Notes: generated by a model from the letters alone, not told the origin. Shown: positions 1 through 10,864, counted from the first letter of the stretch. The stretch is 64,000 nucleotides of DNA from Lumbricus terrestris (GCA_949752735.1 OX457039.1:24457330-24521329), one strand, 5' to 3'. A program made the numbers and translations.

Positions 1-407
1 ATTTTCTCCTGTCCGGTCCTTTCTCTGATGCTTTTATTTGTTATCTTGTCTCTCCATGAGATGTGTAGCATTCGTCTCAGCCATCTATGATGTGTCGCCT
101 CTAGTCGCTTTTCATTTGCCAACGTCATTGGCCACGTCTCAGCCCCATATAGAAGTGTGCTCAACACTATAGCTTCATATAATCGGCTCTTAATCTTCAA
201 TCTGCAACCATTGCTTTTCCATATCTTCTCTAGTCTTCCAAAAGCCGCATTTGCCTTTCCAATACGAATCTTTATTTCTTTATCGCATCTACTGTCGGCG
301 GATAGTGTGCTGCCAAGGTAACAGAAGTCTTCCACTATGTCCACTTTTTTTCTGCAATCCTGATCTCCCTCCACTTTCCCGCCTTCATGATCTTCGTTTT
401 CACTGGG
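1..407 (-). pseudogene. RTE-type LINE reverse transcriptase C-terminal fragment
   Basis: On the minus strand one frame is open from about 407 to the window edge. It reads motifs typical of the C-terminal part of RTE-clade endonuclease/reverse transcriptases: VEDFCYLGSTLSADS, then RLYEAIVLSTLLYGAETW, then RRMLHISWRDK. These follow the polymerase fingers and palm, so this is the thumb/C-terminal segment only. A TAA at 408-410 closes the frame upstream, so the 5' part is missing, and the rest runs off the left edge. In the complete element the protein nicks target DNA and reverse-transcribes its own RNA. It adjoins a SINE in the same orientation (440-621). Clade assignment is by remembered motif similarity. 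Confidence 0.82.
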
Positions 408-439
408 TTACAGTGTACATTGTACAATTATGCAATTGA

Positions 440-621
440 AACAGTTTACAGGAACTCAGATTACAGAACACATAAATCTTAACTATTTACAGAACAGACA
501 GCCTACAATAATCGGCGCTAATGGCAACCTACACAGCACGTCAGCCCTATACGGGGCGCGAACTCGTTACCTCTTGCTCTCCATGCCAGCGTGTTGTCCA
601 TTGCGCTACCGCCCCGCCCCC
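440..621 (-). mobile_element. tRNA-derived SINE (family A)
   Basis: Read on the minus strand, a tRNA-like head at about 545-621 has a box A match (TAGCGCAATGG) and a box B match (GAGTTCGCGCC) at tRNA-like spacing. A body follows that contains GGCTGTCTGTTCTGT at 490-505. The same body motif recurs in the SINE inserted at 37698-37895 and in a fragment at 8010-8030, so this is a repeat family and not a functional tRNA. The arms do not fold into a clean cloverleaf. Confidence 0.55.
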
Positions 622-673
622 TACACGCTCTGCACACATCAAGAAGGAGCCCTTCTTGATCTGCAAACTCGAT

Positions 674-1187
674 CAAGGCCGTAACTAAGGGGTGTTTTGG
701 TTGTTTGAACACCCACCCCTCAAATGAAAAATGTAAACATAATATAATGCATTTACTAGCACATAATGTAAGAACTACAGTGGGCAATGTATTTGCCGCC
801 CAGAACCAGGGCTTTTTTAACGTGCAGTTGTACACAAAATGTGCAGTTCTAGATGGATTTGTGCAGTTGTAGAGGCACTTCTGTACAGTTAAAACTAGTA
901 AAAAAGGTCGTTGTCCTCCGATTGGAAGAAATTTACCATGTATGACGGGAAAGGAAAGAAGGAGTTGTGCAGTTCTAAAAATTCCTTAAAAACAGCCCTG
1001 CCCAGAACCCGCAGAAGATGTGATTTTAAAAGAAAAAAAACATGAGTTTAGATTGTTTTACGGCGCAGTTAACGGTTTCCGGGCGAAAATCTTAGGAAAA
1101 GCACGTGATGACTAAAAAAAAGGTCGTCCTAAATTTGGTCGTAAAGTTGATAAACACCCCCGAAATCAAATCCTGCCTACGGCCTTG
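674..1187. mobile_element. hAT-like element with CAAGGCCGTA ends, carrying a nested MITE
   Basis: Terminal inverted repeats begin CAAGGCCGTA at 674 and end TACGGCCTTG at 1187, followed inward by GGGGTGTTT and its complement. The candidate 8-bp target duplications are imperfect (AACTCGAT at 666-673, CGCTCAAT at 1188-1195), consistent with an old insertion. The MITE at 807-1000 lies inside it. Near the right end is a partial copy of the AAAAAAGGTCGTC module shared by other MITEs here. No coding capacity is seen. Confidence 0.5.
807..1000. mobile_element. hAT MITE, CAGGGCTTTTTTAA family, copy 1
   Basis: A 194-bp element starts CAGGGCTTTTTTAA and ends TTAAAAACAGCCCTG. It is flanked by a perfect 8-bp target duplication, CCCAGAAC, at 799-806 and 1001-1008. 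The termini continue inward as inverted GTGCAGTTGT / GTTGTGCAGTTCT motifs. Eight-base duplications and CAG...CTG ends indicate hAT-type mobilisation. It is non-coding, and a second copy lies at 21073-21396. Confidence 0.85.
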
Positions 1188-1541
1188 CGCTCAATTATTT
1201 ATTAAATTCGCGGCTGACCGAAATTCGTCCAATAACCGTGAGACTTGAATGAAAGAATCTCGTCTGCTTCAATCAGACGGATGAGCTGTGAGTCGTAAAT
1301 AGACCATCAGCAAAGTCTTCATCCTCCTAGAACGGTGTGTGTGTGGGGGGTGGAGGGGAGGGGAATACTCAACGCTACACAGACTCAAGCCTATCAGTGG
1401 CGTCAATGACGCTTTTGTCGGAGAACCCCACGTGACATGTGCAGCTGCAGGGTGTTCAATAATTGACCTTATCTTCATCTTATGTCTGTGAGAAACTTGT
1501 ACGATGAAGCTTGCAGCGAAACCATAAAAATGGAAGCTATA
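1188..1541. other. Unclassified intronic stretch
   Basis: Holds a short G-rich patch at about 1336-1362 (GTGTGTGTGGGGGG and following). I see no coding exon, RNA gene or recognisable repeat. Confidence 0.5.
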
Positions 1542-2754
1542 CAGGGCGCGCCAAAAAAGACCCCCGCTAGGTTTTTTGCCAATATCTTGGCCAAAAGTAA
1601 GAATTTCGAAATGAAATTTTACAGGCTTATAGACAATTCATATCTACACATCATGGCCAGATTTTATCAAATTATTTCAAAATATTTCAAACATAACAAA
1701 GTTATACCACTTTTAGGGAGGCCACCCACCGTTTTTTTGACGATTCTAAAACGTAACACAACAAAAGTAGCAAAAACACGATTTTATTAAGGCTCATCTC
1801 AAATAATTGTTATCAACTAGCCCTGATATTGCCAGATGATCATTATTACTACTATTTTAAATAGAAACAGGGTACCAGCTTAGCCGCAGGTCACTGTGAA
1901 GTCACTTAGCAAGATGACAATCAAGTTGGCAAATAAGGAATCTGTCAGCTTCATTATTTTGCTATTAAGGCAATGAAATTCAAATTTCTAAAAAAATGAA
2001 AATGGCCAAGGTGTCAGTGACAGACAAAATGTTTATTCAGACACCTCTTGAGCAAAATCCTGGAGATATAAGGCTATGAGCAACGTTTACTAAACTTTAC
2101 TCTGACAAACAGCGAGAGCGCAAAAATTACGAGTTAAGCTGAGATTTAAGAGATTTGTCGTAAATGAACGGAGATCGGCTCAATGTCGATTGTTCTGGTT
2201 TTATTGAGAATGCCAATGGCCCCAAATCTTCGGAGTTGAACCCGATGGATTGATAATCAACTGAGGTAGGAGAAACAGTCAGATATAATCAACTGAGGAG
2301 AGCTATGCTGGAGAAATATCACAAATCTGCAGCCAAAACCTAGAGCGGTAAGAGAATTCATGGGCGCATTGGAGTTGATATGGGACGATTTGCCTTTGGA
2401 ACGCGTCAAGAACTTTGCAAAGAGACTCAAAATAGGTTTTGGCACTGGTGGTGGGCACATTGAACACAAGTTGTGAATCACTCACTATCAAGTTCATTTC
2501 CAAACAGTTATTGGAGATATGACTTAATCAAATGGTGTTTTTGCTACTTTTTGTTGCGTTACGTTTTTGAATCGTCAAACAACGCTGTGTTGCTTCACTA
2601 AAAGTGATATAACTTTTGTTTTATTTTAAATATTTTGATGAAATCTTGCCATCATGTGTAAATATGAATTCTCTATAAGCCTGTAAAATTTCATTTCGAA
2701 ATTCTTACTTTTGGACAAGATATTGGCAAAAACCTAGTTTTTTGGCGCACCCTG
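1542..2754 (+). mobile_element. Mariner-like element with long terminal repeats, copy 1
   Basis: Ends are CAGGGCGCGCCAAAAAA at 1542 and GGCGCACCCTG at 2754, each flanked by TA, the target duplication of Tc1/mariner elements. The inverted repeats extend inward about 200 bp and include GAATTTCGAAATGAAATTTT. A broken transposase lies between them on the plus strand. Related copies are at 45795-46415, 55614-56783 and 58323-59287. The element lies in the FGFR gene, outside the exons found. Confidence 0.85.
2205..2476 (+). pseudogene. Mariner transposase C-terminal remnant
   Basis: The remnant ends in an open stretch from 2360 to a TGA at 2474-2476 that reads ELIWDDLPLERVKNFAKR and then GGGHIEHKL, a typical mariner transposase C-terminus. 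Upstream in another frame is SSELNPMD (about 2230-2250), which holds the third catalytic aspartate of a DDD-type catalytic triad. Frame changes and a stop directly after LNPMD show that it is dead. The matching C-terminus at 45890-46160 (LNLIWEDLPPEH) supports the family call. The N-terminal DNA-binding part is not seen. Confidence 0.7.
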
Positions 2755-2756
2755 TA

Positions 2757-3790
2757 TATTGGAGTGCTGGGAATAATTCTGTTGGTCTAGGCTATATACG
2801 TTGCAGACGTTGTTCGAGTGTTGCTTCGTCTCTTGTTGGGCCTTGCGATCTCTGATAGAGAGACCATATGTTGACCTACATTGCCACGTCCACTCCAGGC
2901 CAGCATCGTCAACATTCAGATAATGGAAACACGCATATTCATATGCAAAAGCGTGCAGAAGTATTAGTCATTATTTACCAGAAGACAAACTGCCTGGGTT
3001 TATCGTCTCAGTCGATAATAGCCTATACCTGCATACAGCAGCGGCGGCGCCAGAGGGCTAAGCCCCCCCCCCTAAGGTCATCAGGGTATTGCACAGGGAA
3101 GATGAAATATTTTCATGAGATTTCGACTTAGCCGCCTAAAAAGGTCATCAGGCCTTTTGGGACAGTTTATTAGCAACTTTGGACATAAAATAATTATATC
3201 GCTGCTGATCGCTTGATTATATGTAGCCTAGGCCTATAATTGCTCGTCAACTACGATATACCTAAACGGCAGGAAGCACTGAACTTGTCAAAGAAGTTAC
3301 ATCAGCTGCCATAACATGCAACAATGCCATCAGTGTCATCCAGGGGTCGGTGTCACTCGGTGATAGGCACTGATAGGTTTCTCGGATGTCTTATATTATA
3401 GTATAGGGCCTACGTACATCTTACGTCCACGCTCTTCATTTCCAGAACTGACTCCCTAAATTAGATGCCGATGATTCGTATTTCTACATCGGCTCAAATA
3501 ACTTCCTGGTCAATTCCAATTAAACGCAATTAATCGCAATTATCAGACGCAAAATTGCTCCCTCTCAACTCATCGATCAATGCCGTTCCAGAGTCTCTCG
3601 TGAAATATCCATCAAGGCCTTGGGAGCTCTTATAGTAGAGCTAAATTAAGAGTGACAGTCCATGCACATCAATAGAATTTATGAAAGACCCTCAAATAAC
3701 TTTAATTGAATTTGAATTGATCCGGAAGTGAATCTCTAGAGCTGCTGCCATAATTATCTCGATTGATGTAGCCTAAGCTGCAGTCTCGGG
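2757..3790. other. Intergenic/intronic stretch with one MITE fragment
   Basis: Mostly unclassified. At about 3041-3165 there is a one-ended fragment of the GCGGCGCCAG / GGGCTAAGCCCCCC MITE family with its AAAAAGGTCATCAG module. No exon or RNA gene is seen in the rest. Confidence 0.45.
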
Positions 3791-3960
3791 GTCCCGTAGC
3801 TCAGTGGAGAGAGCGCTGGCCGTTAAACTGAGAGCCATCCGCGCGACCCGGGTTCAAGCCCCGCTCAGGGCATTAATTTATTAAAGTTTCTGTTAGCTGC
3901 CGTTGGCGCTTTGCTGTTGTGTTTCTTGACTCGGGTTCTGCTAAAAATAAAGATAGCTCC
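3791..3960 (+). mobile_element. tRNA-derived SINE-like sequence
   Basis: The head at 3791-3872 has box A (TAGCTCAGTGG) and box B (GGTTCAAGCCCC) and a possible D-arm. The acceptor ends do not pair properly and the anticodon arm/variable region is too long, so a functional tRNA is unlikely. An unrelated tail of about 90 bp follows. I read it as a tRNA-derived SINE or tRNA pseudogene. Confidence 0.5.
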
Positions 3961-4057
3961 TCCCACTTCTGGCTTGGCCGACCAGAAGTGATCCAGTACT
4001 TAGGCCATTAGTGTTAAGTTACCGAACCCACTGCTGTAAAGCCGACCTGCGTGTCGT

Positions 4058-4187
4058 GCTACAGTGGGTCGTATTTTGTATAGCAAGTACTTGTAATCAT
4101 TCTGCGGTGTGTCAGATTGAATGCTACAGTGTGCCGTATTTCGTATAGCATGTACTTGTAATCATTCTGCGGTGTGTCAGATTGAAT
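4058..4187. repeat. 65-bp tandem duplication
   Basis: Two adjacent 65-bp units begin GCTACAGTG at 4058 and 4123 and differ at only a few bases. No coding meaning is seen. Confidence 0.85.
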
Positions 4188-4376
4188 CATTAAAAGGAAT
4201 ATTATTATTAGTCTCTCCTGCATGGCATGGTGCATGGGTCTTGCAAGTGGAAGAGACAAAACCCGCCTTGATGGATTCGTGAACAGACTTAGGCTTAGAA
4301 TTAGAGTCGGCTACCTATTGCATGATATGCAAGGACGACTAATTTGTGTTAACACAAATTAAGGTGTTCGCCACAC

Positions 4377-4460
4377 GCAGGGCCGCATTAAGGGTACTGT
4401 GGGCCCGGGTGCTGTGATCACTTTGCGGGCCCTCTTCTCAGCCACCAGGTCCACCAGGCA
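4377..4460. mobile_element. One-ended hAT terminal fragment (CAGGGCCGC)
   Basis: CAGGGCCGCATTAAGGG resembles the TIRs of the CAGGGCCGG hAT family in this window (8482, 14419) and is followed by a GGGCCC-rich stretch. No matching right end was found before 5.2 kb, so the boundary is uncertain. Confidence 0.35.
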
Positions 4461-5232
4461 CATAATTATACCGTGTTTACTAATGAGTAGGCCTAAAGCC
4501 AAAATAATGATGCTTTTCCTTTGGCGCAGGACAACTTGTTTCTACGGAAAATTTTTCAGACACTGGTACCGTACTTAAAAGTATACAATGACAGAAGGAA
4601 CGATCGACTTCTTCATTTGTAAAATATTCATAGCCTCATAGGCGTTATGCTTATGTTCCATCCAGATGATTTTCTTCATTGTTCCCCATGTCCACATTTC
4701 GAAAGCCTCAATCCAGTCTTCTTATGATTATATCGCCTTTTCTCATGGTTCATGACTCAAATCAGTGCAACACGTACACACTCCATATCAATGTTTTATC
4801 ATCCAGTTTTTCAGATTCCAGTTCTTTTTCTTTTAAGTTTATCGTAATTCTTATATTTGATTTACAAGTCACTCTTCCTATGTTCAGGTCTAATAAAATA
4901 TCGTACAACATCCGGTTTCTTTCGAATACTCCAATAAACTTCTGGTAAACTGCTCTTTAGAGCGCCATGATCTTCGTTTGCCAAGGTCTCGAAAATAATG
5001 ATCGGAGAAGAGTAGGCCTACTGGCCTAGCCGACACAGTAAAAGAGAGACGAAGGAAGTCTGTAGGTAGATTATTGAGGCTGAGGACAGACCCACTGCGA
5101 AAACGGTCATCGATTGGAAGACGACGACGACAGGTGATGGGCTAGACTGGATAATAATAATAATAATGTAGGCTATATGGAACGTTCGAAGAAGAAGAGG
5201 TCCGACATCGAGAATTCGAGATGAATAACGAC
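4461..5232. other. Unclassified stretch
   Basis: AT-rich, with a short TAA microsatellite at about 5148-5167. No exon, RNA gene or element ends are recognised. Confidence 0.5.
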
Positions 5233-5508
5233 CATGGGCGGAGACCTAGGGAGAACAGGGGGGACGGTCCCCCAACGGAGGTGTTGGGAGGACGGCCCAT
5301 GCATTTGCCCCCCCCAATCATTGAGCGCCAAGACTAAAAAAAGGTCATCAACTTTTTTGGCGGCGAAAATAGATGGTTTTTTTTCGAGATTTCGCCGGGC
5401 GTCAGAAATTTAGCCGGCAAAGATGGAAATTTATCTGCGACACTCAGCCATTCGTCCATCAAAAATCTTTCCGCCCCCCCCAAATCTCCGCCCAGGTCTC
5501 CGCCTATG
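5233..5508. mobile_element. hAT MITE, CATRGGCGGAGACC family
   Basis: A 276-bp element. The left end is CATGGGCGGAGACCTAGGG and the right end is CCCAGGTCTCCGCCTATG. It is flanked by perfect 8-bp duplications, ATAACGAC, at 5225-5232 and 5509-5516. Inside is the AAAAAAAGGTCATCAA...GGCGGCGAAAAT module also found in MITEs with different ends. Non-coding. Confidence 0.85.
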
Positions 5509-5754
5509 ATAACGACGTCGGACATTTCAACGTGCCTGAGAGGCAGAAAACTAGAGAAAAAGATGATAAACTTTTATAGTTTTAAGAAATTAAAAGTCAG
5601 CCAATAACATTTCTTCCAACTTAAATTTATTTCTCTTATTTAAAGAAGCCTGCTAAAATAATTTACCTGCGTGGTCTACTTTAAGACATACGTTACGGTA
5701 ACTGCATATATGGTGATAGGTCAGTGGTCATATTTCCCAAATATTAATTTAAAA

Positions 5755-6703
5755 TAGGGCTGTTCAACGCTGAAAATTTTTAATCGCGATTAATTGTGCG
5801 ATTGAAAAATTTAATCACGATTAACCTTGCGATTAATCGCATGCTGATAAAATAGCAATTGAGCTTTGCAAATCCTCATCGTTTACTGCATTCAAAGGTC
5901 TACTTTCCCTTGCTTTCCTCAAAGAAAGAGCATTAGGCCTACGGTCCAATACCAATGGAGTTGTGCTTCTCCTGAGTCATGGGTCCGCCCGTTCCGGTTA
6001 ACATGCCATGACTTAGGCCTATATATGCCTACACAGAATACTTTTTCACAAACAAATGGATGTGAGATCAAGGGCCCAGATGATTATGACGATTTACCAC
6101 AAAGAAACGGGCGTGGCTGACAAAAAAGCAAAGCATGGTTCGTGCGTGTATGATACGAGAGAGTTAGGTGTGCTATTTAAATTCCTATACTTAAATTGTT
6201 TGCACGCTAACGCAGGCCTATCTGCCGTTTTAAAGGTAAGCTGATATAGTCTGATAGTTTATTAGGCTCATATAATCGCTTGACTTTTTCTCTGCTGTTA
6301 TCTCCGATATTTTCATTCTCAGATTGCAATAATCCGCAAGAAAATAAAACTATGATATGAATGGAAATCAAAGTAGGTCTGCAGGAAGATAAACTTTCAC
6401 AGAAGGGATAGGCTAAACATTTTTAAAAAACCCACTCTAGCCGCCATTAGGATAACAGGAAATGGTTCTTGTTGCCGTCAAATACGCGCGCCCAACCCAC
6501 CTCCGTGAATTAAGCCCAATCTCGGCCAAAGATTTTAGGCTTTGACATTAACCGACGCGTTGTAGTGTTCGGAAATTTTCTACCTAAAGTTAGTGGTCTT
6601 TGCGATTAAAATTTAACCGCGATTAAATATTTCAATCGCGTTAAACGTTAAAAAAATTAACGCGTTAATCGCGCGCGTTAACTGCGATTAATCAGCAGCC
6701 CTA
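5755..6703. mobile_element. hAT element, TAGGGCTG family
   Basis: A 949-bp element with ends TAGGGCTG at 5755 and CAGCCCTA at 6703, flanked by perfect ATTTAAAA duplications at 5747-5754 and 6704-6711. Both ends are packed with subterminal ATTAATCGCGATTAA-type motifs, as expected for hAT transposase binding regions. The interior has no intact transposase and short open frames only. Confidence 0.87.
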
Positions 6704-7089
6704 ATTTAAAATAATAATAATAATAATAATAATAAGTTCCAGCGATTTCAGCAATTTCATAAACTGCCAGTAAGTCTGAATAAATCTGATGTGTGGAAGA
6801 ACTTTGGCAAAATGTTGTCGACGATGACTTCGTGTAATAGAAATAAAAAATATGAGAGTAGCGTTTAATCTGGCGGCAACGTTTAGGGCTGACTGTAGAG
6901 GTGAAAGACGAACCTTGGGCAGACCAATTAGAAGGAAAATACAGTAGTCAATTCGGGAGCAAATGAAAGCATGAACCAGAGTGGTAAAAACAGAAGACGA
7001 AACAGAACGCCGAACTGCCCTTAGATGCCTTAAATGAAAATATGAAGAGCGTGTAAGGTGACACTCAACATCACCTTCATACGTTTTCC

Positions 7090-7340
7090 CAGGAAGTAGT
7101 TAACTAGTTAAGATAATAATTAATCTTTAATACCTTGGTACTCTATAATTTGCATAACCTGTTGCTGTTTATTTGAACTTGTATTTGGGAAACCCTGCCA
7201 GTGGAACAGCAGTCCCTTAGGGGTTCTGTCCTTTTGCTTTTTGTTAGTTTCTATATCCGTTATTAAGTAATAAGGATGTTTTGTCAATTGTCACTTTAAG
7301 CAATAAAAACTGTGGTTATGGTTATGGTTATGGTTGTATA
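7090..7340 (+). mobile_element. LINE 3' UTR fragment with GGTTAT tail
   Basis: Contains AACCCTGCCAGTGGAAC near 7190-7208, close to a motif in the 3' ends of the LINEs at 17617 (CCCTGTTAGCGGAAC on the minus strand) and 10385. It ends in AATAAAAACTG followed by GGTTAT repeats at about 7314-7338, which look like a LINE microsatellite tail. Confidence 0.5.
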
Positions 7341-7499
7341 TGGTCTTTAAAAAGAAAGAGAACTATCTAAGGTTACGCCCAGATCACGAACGGTCGAGGA
7401 GAAGGTGTGGTGAGGAAATAATTCAGAGAGAAGAACAACATAAATTTTAGAATAAGCTGCTGGGGTGTGCCAAACCAAATGAACTGGGTTTTGGAGGCA

Positions 7500-7502
<3 letters not shown>

Positions 7503-7581
<79 letters not shown>

Positions 7582-7593
7582 GAGAGAGAGGCG
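7503..7593. repeat. GA/GACA microsatellite
   Basis: A GA tract runs into GACA repeats and back into GA. The apparent open frames across it are artefacts. Confidence 0.95.
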
Positions 7594-7688
7594 GTTTGAT
7601 GACATCCAGGAGTGAAGAGAACTTGAGAGAGACTGAATGCGTTCAACTGGGACGAAGGAGACTCGTGGACATTATGCTTGTACATCAA

Positions 7689-7708
7689 CTGCATCATCAT
7701 CATCATCG

Positions 7709-7740
<32 letters not shown>

Positions 7741-7773
7741 GTCGTCGTCGTCGTCATCATCATCATCATCATC
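7689..7773. repeat. CAT/CGT microsatellite
   Basis: Trinucleotide tract of CAT and CGT units. Open in several frames, not coding. Confidence 0.95.
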
Positions 7774-7830
7774 GGCTGTTCGAGAGAGTGGGAAAAGAGA
7801 AGGGATGCCGGCCGTATACATATAGAACTA

Positions 7831-8412
7831 GATGTGTTACCCGGCGTTGCCCGGGAAATTTAGGATTTTCAACACTACTCCTCTGGATTACCCAGCGTTG
7901 ACCGCAAAATTTCGGGTTTTCGCCACCCCTCCACGTACCCCACCCCCGCTTCCCCAAAAAGCCAAAAATTACCCGGGTGTGTGTGCTGACTGTGGCTTAA
8001 TACAATTATTGCAGGCTGTCTGTTCTGTTAGTAGGCCTATAATTAATATTTCTGTGATCTGCGTTCTTATGCATAATATTGTACACTGTAACCGGTTTCG
8101 GTTTGTCAACCGGATTGTTGATAAACGGAAATTATTATGCGGACTGTCGACTCTTTTCTAATGCCACAATGCGGCCATATATGGGTGCTAAAATCGAACT
8201 AAAACGCTAATATCTCGGGTTTTAGAGTGAATTGAGAGCTGAAATAGTCGCGTTGACCTTAAAGTTTGGGTAAGAATCAATTGCAAATAATTTGTAAAAC
8301 CGACGCTCTGTCATTTCCGAGCCTTTTCTGTGACGAAGAGTCAAAATACATCCGGATACACAAACGGAGGGACAAACTTTCAGACTTATAATGGAAGATA
8401 AAGAGCAGGGGA
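7831..8412 (-). mobile_element. CTAG-hairpin (Helitron-like?) repeat, copy 1
   Basis: One end (minus strand) reads CCCGGGCAACGCCGGG, a short CCCGG/CCGGG hairpin, then CTAG followed by T, as Helitron 3' ends do. The other end is GACAAACTTTC. Internal blocks such as AGTCGCGTTGACCTTAAAG and GACGAAGAGTCAAAAT recur in copies at 19440-19755 and 21857-22133. A SINE-A body fragment (GGCTGTCTGTTCTGTTAG) lies at 8010-8035. No coding region was found; the class is uncertain. Confidence 0.5.
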
Positions 8413-8481
8413 CCAAGGACAGAGCTTTGAGGAACTCCCAGTTTAACGTGGATCCATTTAGTTCTGGAATCACCCGAGATA

Positions 8482-8625
8482 CAGGGCCGGATTAACAAAT
8501 GTGGGACCCTGTTCGGTAAAACTGTGGGGGCCCCATCCTTACAGACTCACTGAAAAAAGGACACACAATTGACACAAAACGTGTCATAGGCCTATTCAAC
8601 AAATCAATACTCGTCTATTAGTAAT
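8482..8625. mobile_element. hAT terminal fragment, CAGGGCCGGATTAA
   Basis: CAGGGCCGGATTAA followed by GGGACCCTGTTCGGT and GTGGGGGCCCC. The sequence at 15590-15633 is the inverted counterpart of this end. The element is interrupted by the MITE at 8626-8915 and no right end with a matching duplication was found. Confidence 0.5.
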
Positions 8626-8915
8626 CATCAGTGGCGGCGCTAGGGGGACTAGGGGGCTAACCCCTATAAAAGGCAACCCGGGCGCTAAAAAGGCCATCCG
8701 GGGTTTTTTACATATAAAACTGAAATGTTTCCACGATTTTCGACCGGATGACAAAAAAGGTCGTCAGAAATTTTGGCGAATGAAAACGAAAAATTTCCAT
8801 GAGAATTCGAGCGGATGACCAAAAAAAGGCCGGCAGAAAATTTTGCGGATGAGAATGGAAAATTTTCTCCGTGAGGATTTAGCCCCCAAAAACTAAAATC
8901 CTGGCGCCGCCACTG
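8626..8915. mobile_element. hAT MITE, CAGTGGCGGCGC family, copy 1
   Basis: The left TIR CAGTGGCGGCGCTAGG starts at 8629 and the right TIR CTGGCGCCGCCACTG ends at 8915. TTAGTAAT occurs at 8618-8625 and 8916-8923 as the target duplication, with three extra bases (CAT) at the left junction. The interior has tandem AAAAAAGGTCGTCAGAAATT modules of about 60 bp. Non-coding. Confidence 0.82.
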
Positions 8916-9172
8916 TTAGTAATTCGATCCTTCTTTTTACAATATGAACATATCTTTTTATATTCCAATCTAGTGTTAAAGTATTCATCTATTACCGTAT
9001 AAGAATATTAGAATAAGACTTTTTTACTAGGGCATCTATATATTCAGGGCATTCATACAAGTAAATTGTGCAGAAGCGATTTATGCCCCAAATAAATTCT
9101 TGGCAGGGAAAATATTCTGGCAGTCTTATATGGCAGGACAACGAACAAGGCAAAGGATTTGTACCAGGGCAT

Positions 9173-9266
9173 TTGCCATGATTTGTCCTTCTGTAGCGCC
9201 GCCACTGATCACACACTAATATAGGCCTATATTTTCGCGTTTACGCAAGTAGTAGGCCTAGACCTA
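9173..9266. repeat. Duplicated block, copy 1 (partner at 14242-14337)
   Basis: GCGCCGCCACTGATCACAC and the following 60 bp recur almost identically at 14242-14337. The block includes a hAT-type CCGCCACTG end and its flank, so a piece of host flank was copied along with an element end. Confidence 0.75.
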
Positions 9267-9368
9267 AATTTAAAAGAATTTTTAGCCAGAGCAAGCTATC
9301 AGCCACTTTATTTGATCATTGCTGTTCGATTGATAAATAATGCATCAATATCTGACTGTTTCTCCTAC

Positions 9369-9532
9369 CGATGATCCAAAGCGTCTGCGTTCGAATGGCT
9401 GTCCATTCTTAAGCCACGTGATGTACGGTCGTGGATTGCCCTCTGCCGGACATTTCAAGTCGACCATTTGAAGAGCTGGCTTTGGAACGAGATTGTGCAT
9501 GCTGGTTGCATCTATCCAGCGCGGAGGGCCCT
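9369..9532 (-). CDS. FGFR: Fibroblast growth factor receptor, exon for first half of Ig domain 2
   Basis: On the minus strand a 164-nt exon is bounded by an acceptor (pyrimidine-rich stretch, TTTCAG, then AGGGCC) and a donor (TCATCG, then GTAGGAGA). It encodes about 54 residues: PPRWIDATSMHNLV, then VDLKCPAEGNPRPYITWLKN, then GQPFERRRF. The spacing of Trp, Met, the first Ig cysteine and WLKNG matches the D2 domain of FGF receptors, the domain that contacts FGF and heparan sulfate. The exon begins in phase 1 and ends in phase 0, and its length is close to the vertebrate exon for this half-domain (about 170 nt from memory). The second cysteine should be on the next exon, left of the window. It should splice from the exon at 54312-54436. 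FGFRL1 is the main alternative, but CPAxGNP and WLKNG favour a true FGFR. Confidence 0.85.
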
Positions 9533-9699
9533 CTGAAACATAGAACATGCGCATTCGTCCGTATATGTTGCACCATATATAATATATATATATAGCACCA
9601 ACGAAACGCCACACTACCTACCGTCAGTTGAACTGACTCAGTTCTAAAGCCAACACAATACAGAAGTTTTCCATGAATAGCAGTCATGAAGTCTTAAGC

Positions 9700-10187
9700 C
9701 ATGAATGCAGATTGTCGGCATGTGTAAAAGCATCCGTGATATGCAAACCTTCTTCGTATCAATGAAATAGACTGCTTAGGCGCATGGGGGGTGGGTGGGT
9801 GCGGGTTCACACCCTACAAAATAAATGATTTTCGAATTTTTGGAACTAATTCTATGTATTTTGCGACCATGTCCTTTGGAATCCTCCCCACCCTATGAAG
9901 ACCTCTTTGAAATTTATTTCTATCTGCATCTCTTAGAGGATGACTTTGACAATGTGCTTTGAGTGTGATGTTTGCAACGTACTTCACGATGTTTTTTTTC
10001 TTCTCATGGTATATTTGTCTGAAGCAAAATAGCCAAATCGTTTTGAAAGGGTAGAGCCTTGTGCAGCGTTGTGCAGCTCACATGGTTGGTATATCGAATT
10101 AGCATTGGAGGACCATATGGACCTAAACTTGGCAGCCAAAGCAAGTAACGAACTCAATGGAGTTGTAGTATGAAGATGGCAGGCATA
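9700..10187. other. Unclassified intron stretch
   Basis: Nothing recognised apart from a G-rich patch near 9787-9806. It ends in a TA microsatellite (10188-10222). Confidence 0.5.
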
Positions 10188-10384
10188 TATATTATATATA
10201 TATTATATATATATATATATAGGCCTACTATATATATTCGCGTATATGTTAGTGTGGCTTTAATTCGTTACACAGAAACAGAATATTATTCCCTCGTAAA
10301 ATAATGTGATGGAAAGAAGCACAACATTTTACTGTCGGTATATATAGTAGCCCAAACCTTCGGAGACCGGTTAAAATATATTTT

Positions 10385-10660
10385 TATTTATTTTATTTTA
10401 TTTTATTTTATTTTTCCTCAACCAAAACAACACACAAACATGATACAATTATGGCAGTGAATAATACATTAACATGAATTTGGTGAAGAGGGGGGAGACC
10501 CAGAAGGGATGTAAAATCCCGCTAATAGGGCCACCCATAATTCATGTAAAATATAAAAGAAAAAACATGACAGAACATTCAATTGCAGGAATAAAAAAAT
10601 GATGAGGAAGAGAGAAAAACAAATTAAGCAATCGACATTTCTGTATATATATCAATAGGC
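10385..10660 (-). mobile_element. LINE 3' UTR fragment
   Basis: On the minus strand it reads a GGGTGGCCCTATTAGCGGG motif like that in the 3' UTR of the LINE at 17617-18972. It ends at the left in a TTTTA-repeat tail (10385-10413). No coding part is retained. Confidence 0.45.
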
Positions 10661-10864
10661 ATAAACGTTCAAGTCGACCATGACTTTGTCTTTTACTTTG
10701 TTTTACACCAAGTGCAAAACCTTTAGCGTGCCACTTTAAATCGCCTCGTGTAAGGCTGCTCGCGGGTGCGGTCGCAGGTTGGACAGCACTGCTCTATGTC
10801 TAAAGGATCTATTGCAAGAATTGTGATCAGTTGGTAAATTGAACAGCAGTGGTAGGCCTACTGC

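Noticed and set aside
3791..3872. Functional tRNA gene
   Set aside because: Acceptor ends do not pair and the anticodon/variable region is oversized; a tRNA-derived SINE or pseudogene fits better.
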